Positions 30,056 through 39,172 of a stretch of DNA of 62,646 bases are shown here, in pieces. Source of the DNA: Marinomonas polaris DSM 16579 (GTDB lineage: Bacteria > Pseudomonadota > Gammaproteobacteria > Pseudomonadales > Marinomonadaceae). The translations under genes were made by a program, and so were the position numbers. How positions within the stretch are numbered: position 1 is the stretch's first letter; each line of letters starts with the position of its first letter. Location of the stretch: the NCBI RefSeq assembly GCF_900129155.1, contig NZ_FQVF01000003.1:1-62646 (forward strand), read 5' to 3'. The notes under the pieces are model-generated. The model saw only the letters and a program-made list of their open reading frames with translations, was not told the origin of the DNA and ran no database searches.

Positions 30056-32671
30056 ATGGACATAACAAAACACATAAATACATTTCCTTTCATGGCAGAT
30101 ATTGATGCTGAGTTAGCATCATCCTTAACAGATCTCGCGTCTATTAAAACACTAAAAGCTGGTGACATTCTGGCCAAACAATTTGAGATTGGTCAGAACA
30201 TCTATTTCCTTCTAGAAGGCGAAGTCGCCATTTCCGTTCCATTGCAAGATACCGGTAAATCTTACAACGTCGGCATGATCAGTAACCTCCTTTCTCCTAT
30301 TGGCTGGTCTGCTTTTCGTCACCCTTCCCGTTATGCGACCACATTCACAGCGACCAAGTCTTCTAAACTACTCTATTGGCCGATTGTTGAATTACAAAAA
30401 ATTCTCGATGCCAATTTGCTTTTCGCTAGCCAATTTCTGCAGTTTGTATATCAAGAGTCCTTACCTGTTCTCACCAACGTACAGAATCAAACACGCCCTT
30501 TCTTTTCCAATGAATCATTAGCTTTTGAAGAAACGCGCCCTTTAATCGATTCTGAAACGCAAGTTCATGCACTAAAAGATGCCATCAGCCTTCTAAACTA
30601 CGCGCCTTTTTGTGAGACGTTTACTCAAGCTGAAATACATACTTTAGCCAAAAAATCGTCCATTTTATTAGCACATCAAGGGGATATTTTAAGCCAACAA
30701 GATCAACCAGCTAATGGCTTATATATTCTAATCAAGGGTAAAGTCGTCATCAGTTATCAAACTGACTCTGGCGACATTATTACCACCAGAACGATTTCCC
30801 GTACCGGAACCGTACTGGCTTGGGCAACCCAAAATAAAGAAATGAAAAATCGCACTTCGATCATTTCATCCAGAGACAGTAGCGTTTTGTTTATCAAACG
30901 CGATGATTTGTTAGAAATGTTCGAAGACAGCCCTAAGTTTTCAGTTAAATACTTATATCGACTCATTTGGTTGATTGGCGCACATCTATTAGCGGCCAGA
31001 ATGCGCTACCTTTCACAGATAGCGAACGATGAAGTATTAGCGGTAAGTAACGTAATAGACCAAAATGCTGCACTTTTACCCGTTAGCTCGCCTCTGTATA
31101 AAGTAAGCGAATTACTGAAAAGCGCGATTACTACCGACGAAGCATTCGGTGTACTTTATAAATGCCTACACTTTGGCTGTGTGCTGGAACGCACCATTTC
31201 CGGTATGTGCTTGGACATTCTAAAAGATTTACAGCGCGAAAATGCTTTTTATCGCCATCTACAAAATGTCTATGACACGATAAATAATTTGCCAAAAGAG
31301 ACTCCGGCTTTAGATGCAAGACGTTTAGGCACAGAGCTATTCAAACAAGCCTTCCAACAAGTTCCCTACGTCATTAAAGGACTAGAGAATTTACCTAAGA
31401 AAGCCGGCTCTCTGTTCATTTACAACCATTTATTAGGCTCTCCAACTAACCGTCTACCAAACGGTTTCCGCTTTTCTATGGATGCGCAATTTATAAGCGC
31501 CATGGTCATCGATAACCAGTATGGTATTTCTGGTCAACGTGTCGTACGTCGCAGTAAAGAAAGTGAGTTTTGGCGTGACGATTTTTATGGGAAATTTGGC
31601 AATGTATTCATCAATAGTTGGGAAGACCTAACCAAAGACACGCCCGAATACGATGAATTCATCAAACAATCTCAGGACACTTTACGCCAGAACTTCCCAC
31701 TGATGATCTCACCAGAAGGACAAAGCTTTAGTACGCAACAATCACCAGGTACCTTGTTACCTCATGCCTTTGAACTCGCAGGTTCAATGGGGAACGAAGA
31801 GCCTTGGATTGTTCCAATCGTTGTGGCGAATTTTGATAAACGCGCCGATCACAACCTTTATACGGTGATCATCAAACCTGCGTTTAAACTGTCCAGCAAA
31901 GTCGATTACAAGGATAAAGAGGCGTTAGCACAATTCTTAGCCTCCTATCAGGAGCAGTACAAAGGTTACGTTAACGAAGCAGTTGAGCTATCAAGAGAGA
32001 TTCGCCAATATCCTATATTCAGTGGTAAAAATGGCTATCGCTCTAACGTAATGAGCCTAAATCAAATCGATGTGGAATTCGAATCGGATGTACGAGAACT
32101 AGAATTTCACCTAGCCTATCAAGAATATAAAGAACAGCCAGTCGCGTTCTACGGATCATCTACCGTGCGTTTATGGAATGATTTTGCTCATAATTTCCGC
32201 GACAAGAACGCGATTAACTTAGGCTTTAGCAGCGCAACATTAGAAGCTTGCGTTTACTATTTTGAACGTATCATCTTGCCACACAAGCCTCGTTCTTTGG
32301 TCATTTATGCTGGTGACAACGATATTGGTAACCACTGTGACAGCAACAAGGTTGTTGACTTGTACATAGAGCTACTGCAAAAAATAGATCGCCATCTTCC
32401 AGGCATACCGGTCACGTTAATCAGTATTAAGTGCAGCCCAGCGCGATTGAAGATGCGTAAAACCATTGAGCAAACCAACAGTCAATTGGTACGCCTTGCT
32501 AAAACGCGCCCTAACACTCAGTACGTTGATTTGTTCTCTACACTGCTCGACAAACATGGTGAGATAAAAGAAAACCTATTTGAAGGTGATAGACTGCACT
32601 TGAACTCAAAAGCATATGAGCTTTGGACCAAAAAACTGCTTGAAACAGAAAGCTTTATCTTTCAAAAGTAA
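30056..32671 (+). CDS. Fusion of two cNMP-binding domains, an acyltransferase-like domain and an SGNH esterase
   Basis: The protein has 871 residues. Cyclic-nucleotide-binding-like domains lie at about 15-130 and 180-295 (the second has GDILSQQDQPANGLYILIKG). A helical linker runs to about 430. A PlsC-like acyltransferase domain spans about 440-640, with YNHLLGSPTN and ISPEGQSF; the HX4D motif is not canonical. The C-terminal SGNH/GDSL domain is about 690-870, with nucleophile block YGSSTVRLW, NLGFSS, AGDNDIG and the DRLHLN Asp/His pair, so its catalytic set looks complete. No signal peptide is present. A remodelling role in lipid acyl exchange under nucleotide control is an inference. Confidence 0.82.
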   Translation: MDITKHINTFPFMADIDAELASSLTDLASIKTLKAGDILAKQFEIGQNIYFLLEGEVAISVPLQDTGKSYNVGMISNLLSPIGWSAFRHPSRYATTFTATKSSKLLYWPIVELQKILDANLLFASQFLQFVYQESLPVLTNVQNQTRPFFSNESLAFEETRPLIDSETQVHALKDAISLLNYAPFCETFTQAEIHTLAKKSSILLAHQGDILSQQDQPANGLYILIKGKVVISYQTDSGDIITTRTISRTGTVLAWATQNKEMKNRTSIISSRDSSVLFIKRDDLLEMFEDSPKFSVKYLYRLIWLIGAHLLAARMRYLSQIANDEVLAVSNVIDQNAALLPVSSPLYKVSELLKSAITTDEAFGVLYKCLHFGCVLERTISGMCLDILKDLQRENAFYRHLQNVYDTINNLPKETPALDARRLGTELFKQAFQQVPYVIKGLENLPKKAGSLFIYNHLLGSPTNRLPNGFRFSMDAQFISAMVIDNQYGISGQRVVRRSKESEFWRDDFYGKFGNVFINSWEDLTKDTPEYDEFIKQSQDTLRQNFPLMISPEGQSFSTQQSPGTLLPHAFELAGSMGNEEPWIVPIVVANFDKRADHNLYTVIIKPAFKLSSKVDYKDKEALAQFLASYQEQYKGYVNEAVELSREIRQYPIFSGKNGYRSNVMSLNQIDVEFESDVRELEFHLAYQEYKEQPVAFYGSSTVRLWNDFAHNFRDKNAINLGFSSATLEACVYYFERIILPHKPRSLVIYAGDNDIGNHCDSNKVVDLYIELLQKIDRHLPGIPVTLISIKCSPARLKMRKTIEQTNSQLVRLAKTRPNTQYVDLFSTLLDKHGEIKENLFEGDRLHLNSKAYELWTKKLLETESFIFQK

Positions 32672-32691
32672 GGACTTTAATTAAACAAAAA

Positions 32692-32722
32692 CATAAAAAA
32701 CGCTCCTAGGAGCGTTTTTTAT
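32692..32722. terminator. Bidirectional terminator
   Basis: ataaaaaacgctcc / ggagcgttttttat form a near-perfect palindrome with A- and T-runs on both sides. It serves the fusion gene (plus) and the LysE-type gene (minus). Confidence 0.9.
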
Positions 32723-32724
32723 GT

Positions 32725-33345
32725 CTAAGCAAATGCACCGATCACGACTTTTAATCCAAGCAATATTAAAATGCTGCCCATGCTTCTATCCACCCACACC
32801 GTATGGCGACGCAACCAAGAAAGCACTGGGCCACCAGCTAATAACAAGGCCACTATCACATACCAGCCAGTATCAATCACGACAACCGTTGCCCATAACT
32901 GAAACTTGATCAAGGTGTTAATTTCAGTAGGAATTAACTGGCTAAATAAAGCTAAGAAAAATAACGCAGCTTTGGGGTTCATCAAAGAAATCATCATGCC
33001 ATCACGAGCAGACTCCCAATAGGAAGACTTTTGGCCTTCGACTTTGATTTCATGACCTTGTCCAGCATAACGCCATGCTTTAAATCCTAACCAAGCCAGA
33101 TAAAGTCCACCTAAAACAGTCAATACAGAGAATATGTTTTGGTGCTTGGCCATCAAAATAGCAAGACCTTGCAGAGTCAAAAAAGCCCAAAAACCAATAC
33201 CTAAACCATGTGTTATCGCAGCCAAAACACCATGAAGCGGGGATTGAGAAACTGATACACGCAAGATGACAGCTAAGCTTGGCCCAGGAGAAATTGCTCC
33301 CATCACACAAACTGCAACCAAAGAAAGCCAAGTAGTAAGATCCAT
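32725..33345 (-). CDS. LysE/RhtB-family amino-acid exporter
   Basis: The protein has 206 residues and about six membrane segments. It has the family's N-terminal GAISPGPSLAVILRVSVSQS and MNPKAALFFLALFSQ in the middle. Members export lysine, homoserine, threonine or related compounds. It is divergent from dapA across 367 bases, which makes a link to lysine supply attractive but unproven. Confidence 0.9.
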   Translation of the reverse strand: MDLTTWLSLVAVCVMGAISPGPSLAVILRVSVSQSPLHGVLAAITHGLGIGFWAFLTLQGLAILMAKHQNIFSVLTVLGGLYLAWLGFKAWRYAGQGHEIKVEGQKSSYWESARDGMMISLMNPKAALFFLALFSQLIPTEINTLIKFQLWATVVVIDTGWYVIVALLLAGGPVLSWLRRHTVWVDRSMGSILILLGLKVVIGAFA

Positions 33346-33712
33346 ATTTTTCTCTTATTAATATTATTAAAAGCGCATTTAATTACGCCGATATTTTATC
33401 CAATCTAACACGAAAAAACGAACATCCCAGAGCTAAAAACAGTTCGAATAAAAAACACGTTAGTGTATTGACCTTTTTTAAAAAAAACGTCAGCATAGAA
33501 AAACTGACTATTTATAAAACTGAATAAAGATTTTCTATTACCCTATGAATAACAACATCTTAAATAAACGCAACGGCGATAAACGTAAGGCTAAGAAGCT
33601 TTGCGGCGCTGACGTGTGGAATTAAGATTTAAACAACTCCCCGGCAGCATTCTAGCTGACGGACTACTTCTCTTTTCAGCAGAGTGCATACCGGCCTAAA
33701 TGAGGCAAAAGT
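33346..33712. promoter_or_regulatory. Divergent region between LysE-type gene and dapA
   Basis: The region is AT-rich with a weak candidate -35 ttgacc at 33468-33473. It holds a small ORF (33545-33625) and an 8-bp stem with one mismatch (ccggcagc/gctgacgg, 33641-33662) before dapA. I did not recognise a lysine riboswitch. Confidence 0.4.
33545..33625 (+). CDS. Possible lysine-rich leader peptide before dapA (26 residues)
   Basis: An ATG-initiated frame of 26 codons ends 87 bases before dapA. Its middle reads NKRNGDKRKAKKLC, with five Lys and three Arg. No clear ribosome site precedes it. It could be chance or a leader for attenuation of lysine synthesis. The downstream hairpin lacks an adjacent T-run, which argues against a simple terminator. 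Confidence 0.25.
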   Translation: MNNNILNKRNGDKRKAKKLCGADVWN

Positions 33713-34585
33713 ATGTTCTACGGCGCAATCACTGCATTAATCACTCCTTTTCGTAACGGTCAATTAGACGAAGACGCTTTGCGCAATATCGTCCGCTGGC
33801 AAATTGATCAAGGTATCAATGGCTTAGTACCTGTTGGCACAACTGGTGAATCCCCTACCTTAAGCGAACACGAACACAAACGTGTTATAGAAATTACCGT
33901 ACAAGAAACCAATAAAGCGGTACCAGTTCTGGCAGGTGCAGGTTCGAACAACCCAGTGGAAGCGGTGAATTATTCTGAATACGCTTATCAAGCTGGTGCT
34001 GATGCAACCTTACATGTAGCAGGTTATTACAACCGCCCAAATCAAACTGGCTTATACGAACACTTCAAATATGTACACGACAACAGTAAATTGCCTATCA
34101 TCCTTTACAACATTCCACCTCGCTCGGTTGTCGGTTTAGAAGTTGCTACATTGGCTCGCCTTGCTGAACTACCAAGAGTGATTGGCGTTAAAGATGCAAC
34201 TGGCGACTTAACGCGTCCTATTCGTGAGCGCGCCTTAATTAACAAACCTTTCAATTTCTTAAGTGGCGACGATATCACCACAGTTGCTTATAACGTCGGC
34301 GGTGGTAACGGCTGTATTTCGGTTGCGTCAAACGTAGCACCAAAACAAGTCGTGGAATTGCAACGCCTATGCCGCGAGGGAAAATACGTGGAAGCAGCAC
34401 AGTTGCAGGACAAGTTATTTGCGCTGCATAATGCGCTCTTTATTGAGCCAAATCCCGCGGGACCAAAATACGCCATGTCATTATTAGGTCTTTGCACCGA
34501 AGAATGTCGATTGCCTATGGTGCCACTACAAGACAGCACAAAAGCGATCATCCGTCGAATTATGGAAGAGTTAGAACTTATCTAA
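33713..34585 (+). CDS. dapA: 4-hydroxy-tetrahydrodipicolinate synthase
   Basis: The protein has 290 residues with VGTTGESPTLSEHEH near 42-56, YNIPPRSV near 132-139 (catalytic Tyr) and VIGVKDATGDL near 157 (Schiff-base Lys). DapA condenses pyruvate with aspartate semialdehyde, the first committed step of lysine and diaminopimelate synthesis. The full length and intact motifs support a functional enzyme. A terminator follows the stop. Confidence 0.96.
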   Translation: MFYGAITALITPFRNGQLDEDALRNIVRWQIDQGINGLVPVGTTGESPTLSEHEHKRVIEITVQETNKAVPVLAGAGSNNPVEAVNYSEYAYQAGADATLHVAGYYNRPNQTGLYEHFKYVHDNSKLPIILYNIPPRSVVGLEVATLARLAELPRVIGVKDATGDLTRPIRERALINKPFNFLSGDDITTVAYNVGGGNGCISVASNVAPKQVVELQRLCREGKYVEAAQLQDKLFALHNALFIEPNPAGPKYAMSLLGLCTEECRLPMVPLQDSTKAIIRRIMEELELI

Positions 34586-34608
34586 GCCCTAGCTTAAAAA
34601 GCACACAT

Positions 34609-34645
34609 AAAAAAGCCCGCATCTAAGAGCGGGCTGATTTATTAA
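34609..34645. terminator. Terminator after dapA
   Basis: The stem agcccgc/gcgggct (34614-34620, 34629-34635) is flanked by an A-run upstream and tgatttatt downstream, so it may act for both convergent genes. Confidence 0.8.
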
Positions 34646-34656
34646 AAAGTCTAAAA

Positions 34657-34896
34657 CTAGGATTTAGCGAGCCGTACAACATAAAGCAGGATAATCGCCC
34701 CCACCGTTGCCGTAACTAGAGAACCCAAGAAACTACCTGAATACAAGCCGAGCAGTTGAAATGTGAATCCGCCGACAAAAGAACCAACTACACCGATAAC
34801 AATATTACCAATCAAACCAAAGCCGCCACCTTTTACTAGCTGACCAGCTAACCAACCCGCCAAGGCACCAATAAACAAAAAAGCTAAGATCTCCAT
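34657..34896 (-). CDS. GlsB/YeaQ/YmgE-family membrane protein
   Basis: The protein has 79 residues and three hydrophobic glycine-rich segments, with GWLAGQLVKGGGFGLIGNIVIG and GSFVGGF, typical of the transglycosylase-associated (YeaQ/YmgE) family. It is often stress-induced; the molecular role is unknown. A good ribosome site (aagga) precedes the start. Confidence 0.9.
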   Translation of the reverse strand: MEILAFLFIGALAGWLAGQLVKGGGFGLIGNIVIGVVGSFVGGFTFQLLGLYSGSFLGSLVTATVGAIILLYVVRLAKS

Positions 34897-35135
34897 AAAA
34901 TGATCCTTATATTATGTAATTTACAGTTATTCAGACTAGCACCTATTTGTTTAAGTACCTAGAAAAGCCACTCAATCCCCTATACTACTAACCCATTTAT
35001 TCTTTTTTCTGTTACTTTGTCATGAAAGCGCCAAGCTTTTTCAAAAAATGTTGGTAGCATGTATTTCATACAAAAAATGTTTTCAGTAAGCCTTTAAAAC
35101 ACATGGTCAAGTTAATCTTCAATGAGGAAATCTAG

Positions 35136-35819
35136 ATGGGTAAGGTACATTTTGTAGGCGGTGAAAAAGGCGGTGTCGGAAAATCTATGACCGCTCGTGT
35201 CTTGGCACAATTCTATATTGACAACGATCAGCCGTTTCTAGGGTTTGACTGTGATGCGTCGCACGGTACATTTTCACGTTTCTATAGTGAGTTCGCTTCT
35301 CCTATTTTAATTGGCGAAGAAGACAGTTTAGATGGCATGTTAGCGGCCATTGAAGAATACCCAGATCGTGATTTAATTATTGACCTAGCAGCTCAAGCAT
35401 CTCAGCCGTTGGGTAAATGGATTGAAGAAACCGATGTATTTGGTTTACTAGACGAAATGGGCTACCAAGTCTGCCTATGGCATGTCATGGACGATGGTGC
35501 TGATTCAGTGGCGCTACTGGATGATTTGCTTGACCGTTACACTCTGCCATCAGTTGATTTTGTTGTGGTACAAAACTTAGGTCGCGGTACTGACTTTTCT
35601 CGTTTTCAAAAATCTGACACCTTTAAGAAAGCTGTAAGTCGCGAAGCCCTGATCATTGAATTACCAAAACTACAAAGTAAGTTAACTCAAAAAATTGACT
35701 TTAATAACAGCAGTTTTTGGGCCGTTGCCAATGATAAAGGCATCATGAATATTGCTGAACGTCAACGCATGAAGGTCTGGCTACGTAATACATATGAGCA
35801 ATTAGCTCAGCTTGGTTAA
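35136..35819 (+). CDS. Orphan ParA/MinD-like P-loop ATPase
   Basis: The protein has 227 residues. The deviant Walker A GGEKGGVGKSMTAR (about 8-21) carries the signature lysine of the ParA/MinD class, and FDCDASHGTFSRF near 35-47 contains the switch-I-like Asp. DLIIDLAAQASQPLGKW gives the Walker B equivalent. No ParB, MinC/MinE or mobilisation partner is adjacent, and both flanks have their own terminators, so it is a single-gene unit. Similar proteins are sometimes annotated as mobilisation or CobQ-like ATPases; the cargo is unknown. Confidence 0.8.
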   Translation: MGKVHFVGGEKGGVGKSMTARVLAQFYIDNDQPFLGFDCDASHGTFSRFYSEFASPILIGEEDSLDGMLAAIEEYPDRDLIIDLAAQASQPLGKWIEETDVFGLLDEMGYQVCLWHVMDDGADSVALLDDLLDRYTLPSVDFVVVQNLGRGTDFSRFQKSDTFKKAVSREALIIELPKLQSKLTQKIDFNNSSFWAVANDKGIMNIAERQRMKVWLRNTYEQLAQLG

Positions 35820-35869
35820 TCGTATTATTTTTAGTCGCTTAAGCACTTAAGTAACCCAAAAAAGCACAA

Positions 35870-35898
35870 AAAAGGCCAGCTACATAAGCTGGCCTTTT
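35870..35898. terminator. Terminator after the ParA-like gene
   Basis: The perfect stem aaaaggccagc/gctggcctttt has a 7-base loop and works on both strands between convergent genes. Confidence 0.88.
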
Positions 35899-35925
35899 CG
35901 CTTTTTGGATATTAATTATTAACTA

Positions 35926-36789
35926 TTACTCTTGAACATCCATATACTTATTCGCCCATACACGGTTTTCTTCTAACGTTGAATAGCGCGTAGACAGTTC
36001 AGAAGCATCCAAGGTACCTTCTGCAATACCACGTTGCTCACGCAGGCAGTCATACGTTGCTTTAATCGCAGCAAAATAAGCAGCATGACCATTTACAACA
36101 ATGCGCACACCGTTAGCAGCAAGACGCTCACGATCACGTAGCTCAGGATTATCGTAAGCCACAAGCATGATTGGAATAGAAATATGTTGGCTGATCTCTT
36201 CTAGATGAGCGAAATCACGAATACCAACCATACAGATGCCATCCACACCAACGGCTTGATAAGCTTTAACGCGCGAGATGGTTTCTTCGGTGGTCAACTG
36301 ACCAGCATTAGTACGAGCAATAATACTCATAATAGGGTCAATACGCGCTTCTAAAGCCGCTTTCAATTTACCAACAGCTTCTTCTACTGGAATCAAATCT
36401 GTAGATTTATGACCGTATTTTGCTGGCAACAAAGTATCTTCTATCGTTAATGCCGCAACACCAGCACGCTCAAGTTCAACAATAGTGCGCATCACATTCA
36501 GTGCATTACCGTAACCATGATCAGCATCGGCAATGATTGGTAAACGAGCAACACGGCCAATTCGAGTCGCTTGCTCCGTAAATTCACTTAAAGTAATCAA
36601 AGCAAAATCTGGCGCAGCTAAAACCTGCAAAGATGCAACAGAGCCACCTAAAATCCCTACTTCAAAGCCAAGATCTGCAGCAATACGAGCCGACATTGGA
36701 TCGAATGTCGAAGCGGTGTAATAACATTTACCGCTTGCTAGTAATGCTCGAAAGTCATTACGCAAATCATGTTGGGAAGGTGTTGCCAT
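35926..36789 (-). CDS. Oxaloacetate decarboxylase-like enzyme of the isocitrate lyase/PEP mutase family
   Basis: The protein has 287 residues. It contains [12 protein letters not shown] near 80-91 (metal-binding Asp) and [16 protein letters not shown] near 112-127, with ARTNAG near 155. The length and the EDTLLP loop match the PA4872-type oxaloacetate decarboxylases better than 2-methylisocitrate lyase, which carries a KKCGH-type motif. It is preceded by a good ribosome site (aggag) and stands alone. Confidence 0.82.
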   Translation of the reverse strand: MATPSQHDLRNDFRALLASGKCYYTASTFDPMSARIAADLGFEVGILGGSVASLQVLAAPDFALITLSEFTEQATRIGRVARLPIIADADHGYGNALNVMRTIVELERAGVAALTIEDTLLPAKYGHKSTDLIPVEEAVGKLKAALEARIDPIMSIIARTNAGQLTTEETISRVKAYQAVGVDGICMVGIRDFAHLEEISQHISIPIMLVAYDNPELRDRERLAANGVRIVVNGHAAYFAAIKATYDCLREQRGIAEGTLDASELSTRYSTLEENRVWANKYMDVQE

Positions 36790-37076
36790 AATATACTCCT
36801 AAAAGATGTCACTAAATTTCATATAGTGGAAATGCTCGGCATTATACGCCCCTTGTGCATTTGCTTCATCTGTAACAAACCGATTGGTTAGGTTTTGTAA
36901 GTAAATTACGACTAAAAAGACTAAGTTTTTAAAGAAATGAAAGGAATTTACAAACTATGAAAAAATCATGAATGCCATTATGACTTATTGGAAGCTACAC
37001 ACGGTATACTTAGCCAAACTTATGTATAGAAAGAGCTTGCCTATAACATAAGCAAACCCTTCTGTTCCTGGAAAAA

Positions 37077-38813
37077 TCACATATCTTTCGGGACGTCACA
37101 TACGAAGCTTTTTGCACTTTCTTCATCACCCTTGCCGTCATAAGTCGCTACACTAGGATAAGGACAAAGAGGTCGGGTGCGATTTGCACTCCAAGAAGAT
37201 GGCAGTTCTTCATTTACGCCACCTGGATTCCCTTCTCCACGTGCTGTAGCAATAACTTGTTTAGGTTTCTGCCCTTTTTCCACCCAAGCAACCAGTGGCG
37301 TTAACATGTCAAACTGATCCGTAGCTTTTCCACCGCGGCAATGCCCCATACCCGGCACTGGATAAAACTGAGCAAAATCGCCAGCATGTCCATTGTTTTC
37401 AGCCTCTAACGCCAAATACCAAGCCTCTGTATCCTGCACAGAAAAGATTGCATCCGACACTCCGTGATACACCATAATCTTGCCGCCATTATCGCGTAAA
37501 GTAGACATATTTTCTGGCGTAGGCGGCGCCATAAATGACATGGCAGATTCCTTATAGACACCAGAAACAGCATTCACTTTTGCCACTAATTCATCAACAT
37601 TGGCTTTCCAAACAAAATCGGCACCATTAAAATTACGAATACTGTAGTCTTTAAGTTCAACTGGAGGAGTACTAAAAATCATCGCTACCGCACCAGAATC
37701 TCGCTCAATCGGTGATGTATACTCCCAAATAATATGATCGCTATCATTAATGCCGGTATCGTATGGAAAAGAGGAATAAAAACGCTTTCCGTTACTCGTG
37801 GTAACCCCTTTATATATGGTATCCACAGCATCTTTCTGCGGTTGAGTAAGACAACTACCATCGCGATCAGCCTTACAGGTCGCCACGTCTGTTTGAATAC
37901 TAAATGCAGCCTGACAAGATTTAAAATCTTGAATCATGCCATCTTGCAGGCCATCAAGAGCATCACATTTTGCCAATATTGCATTCGAAACTGTTGTGCG
38001 TTCAGCTAAAGTAAAAGCTGTTTTTAAATCTTTTTTATCCGTATTAGGCACTGAAGCATATACCTGAGCACCGGCAATACTTGCCACTGCAGCCAGAGGT
38101 AAACGATACCCAGGTGAGCCAACTAAAATACCGTCGTAATCATTAGCGTATCGAGTCGCCGCCACCATGGCATGACGACCGCCATTGGAACAACCTGCAA
38201 AGTAACTACGATCAGGACCTCTGCCATAAACCTGATGGATCACGTTTTTTGCCATCGGTGTCAGCTTGGCAACAGCCTGATAACCATAATCAAGTCTCGC
38301 TTGCGGATCATAAGCAAACGTTGGGATTCCCTTATCGTGGCCAGCGTCCGAACTAATTACCGCAAAGCCCTGAAATAAAGCCCCTGTTAATGGACCGCCA
38401 CCTAGTGCGCCCTCTGCTGTTCTCACTGCCCCATCTAACCCACCATTTGCTTGATGAAGAAAGCGACCATTCCATTTCTTCGGTAAACGCAACTCAAAAC
38501 CAATCGCATAAGACTTTCCATCTACGTCGCCAATACGCTCATACATTTGTCCTTTGACTAAACAATGCTCTTCAACATCATTATCGCCCAACTTCATTAT
38601 CCCTTTAGCCACAGTCTCAACAGAGTTGATCGCGGTGTTTCTTGCGCTTAAAAGAGAAGATAGCCCTTCACAGCTAGTAGTAAGTACAGAGGATTTCGCT
38701 TCACTTAACTGCGGTATAGCAGAAGGGGTTGCAGAGCTAGCGATACAGCTATAAGCAGCAACACTACTGATGGCTAGAGCAAGTAAACTAGGTTTATATG
38801 AGAACTGACGCAT
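37077..38813 (-). CDS. Tannase/feruloyl esterase-family hydrolase, secreted
   Basis: The protein has 578 residues with an N-terminal signal peptide (hydrophobic to about residue 24, ending near AYSCIASSA). It has the nucleophile motif FAGCSNGGRHAMVAATRY near 205-222, the acid in VYHGVSDAIFS, and the base in MGHCRGG. The Cys-Ser and His-Cys pairs form the CS-D-HC arrangement known in this family, where a disulfide joins the two catalytic residues. It hydrolyses aromatic or other carboxylic esters outside the cytoplasm; the substrate is unknown. Confidence 0.9.
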   Translation of the reverse strand: MRQFSYKPSLLALAISSVAAYSCIASSATPSAIPQLSEAKSSVLTTSCEGLSSLLSARNTAINSVETVAKGIMKLGDNDVEEHCLVKGQMYERIGDVDGKSYAIGFELRLPKKWNGRFLHQANGGLDGAVRTAEGALGGGPLTGALFQGFAVISSDAGHDKGIPTFAYDPQARLDYGYQAVAKLTPMAKNVIHQVYGRGPDRSYFAGCSNGGRHAMVAATRYANDYDGILVGSPGYRLPLAAVASIAGAQVYASVPNTDKKDLKTAFTLAERTTVSNAILAKCDALDGLQDGMIQDFKSCQAAFSIQTDVATCKADRDGSCLTQPQKDAVDTIYKGVTTSNGKRFYSSFPYDTGINDSDHIIWEYTSPIERDSGAVAMIFSTPPVELKDYSIRNFNGADFVWKANVDELVAKVNAVSGVYKESAMSFMAPPTPENMSTLRDNGGKIMVYHGVSDAIFSVQDTEAWYLALEAENNGHAGDFAQFYPVPGMGHCRGGKATDQFDMLTPLVAWVEKGQKPKQVIATARGEGNPGGVNEELPSSWSANRTRPLCPYPSVATYDGKGDEESAKSFVCDVPKDM

Positions 38814-39172
38814 AGAGAGCTTCCTTGTTATTTTTATTATTAACTGTTTTATTTTTTAATTGTTTCAATGAACAACAGAATAGAAGAGGTAAATATAAAA
38901 GGAGAATAATTTTTTTGCTCGCGATATTCGAAAAATGCACAACACAACATCAATTCCGTTGTAATTTTCCTACAAGAAAAGCCAAAACCACCCCAAATAA
39001 ACAGCTTTTGAAATAAAATTTCCTCTTTTTTGAAAAAAATGGGTACTTCAGGACTACTTTTTGTACAGTCAAACAGTGACAGAGGCATATTCTAGGGATA
39101 ACATACTGCCCAGCATCCCCCATGCACCCTTTTATGACTCTCACTCTTATTGATAAATGTTAAGGTTCTCAA
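38814..39172. other. Divergent intergenic region, no gene seen
   Basis: These 359 AT-rich bases lie between the tannase-family gene and the antiporter gene and must hold both promoters. Short frames here have no ribosome site and no recognisable product. Confidence 0.5.

Noticed and set aside
33346..33712. Lysine riboswitch before dapA
   Set aside because: The characteristic conserved aptamer blocks were not seen; only a short imperfect hairpin is present.
38825..39144. Several short frames in the tannase-antiporter gap
   Set aside because: AT-rich chance frames on both strands with no ribosome sites or recognisable motifs.
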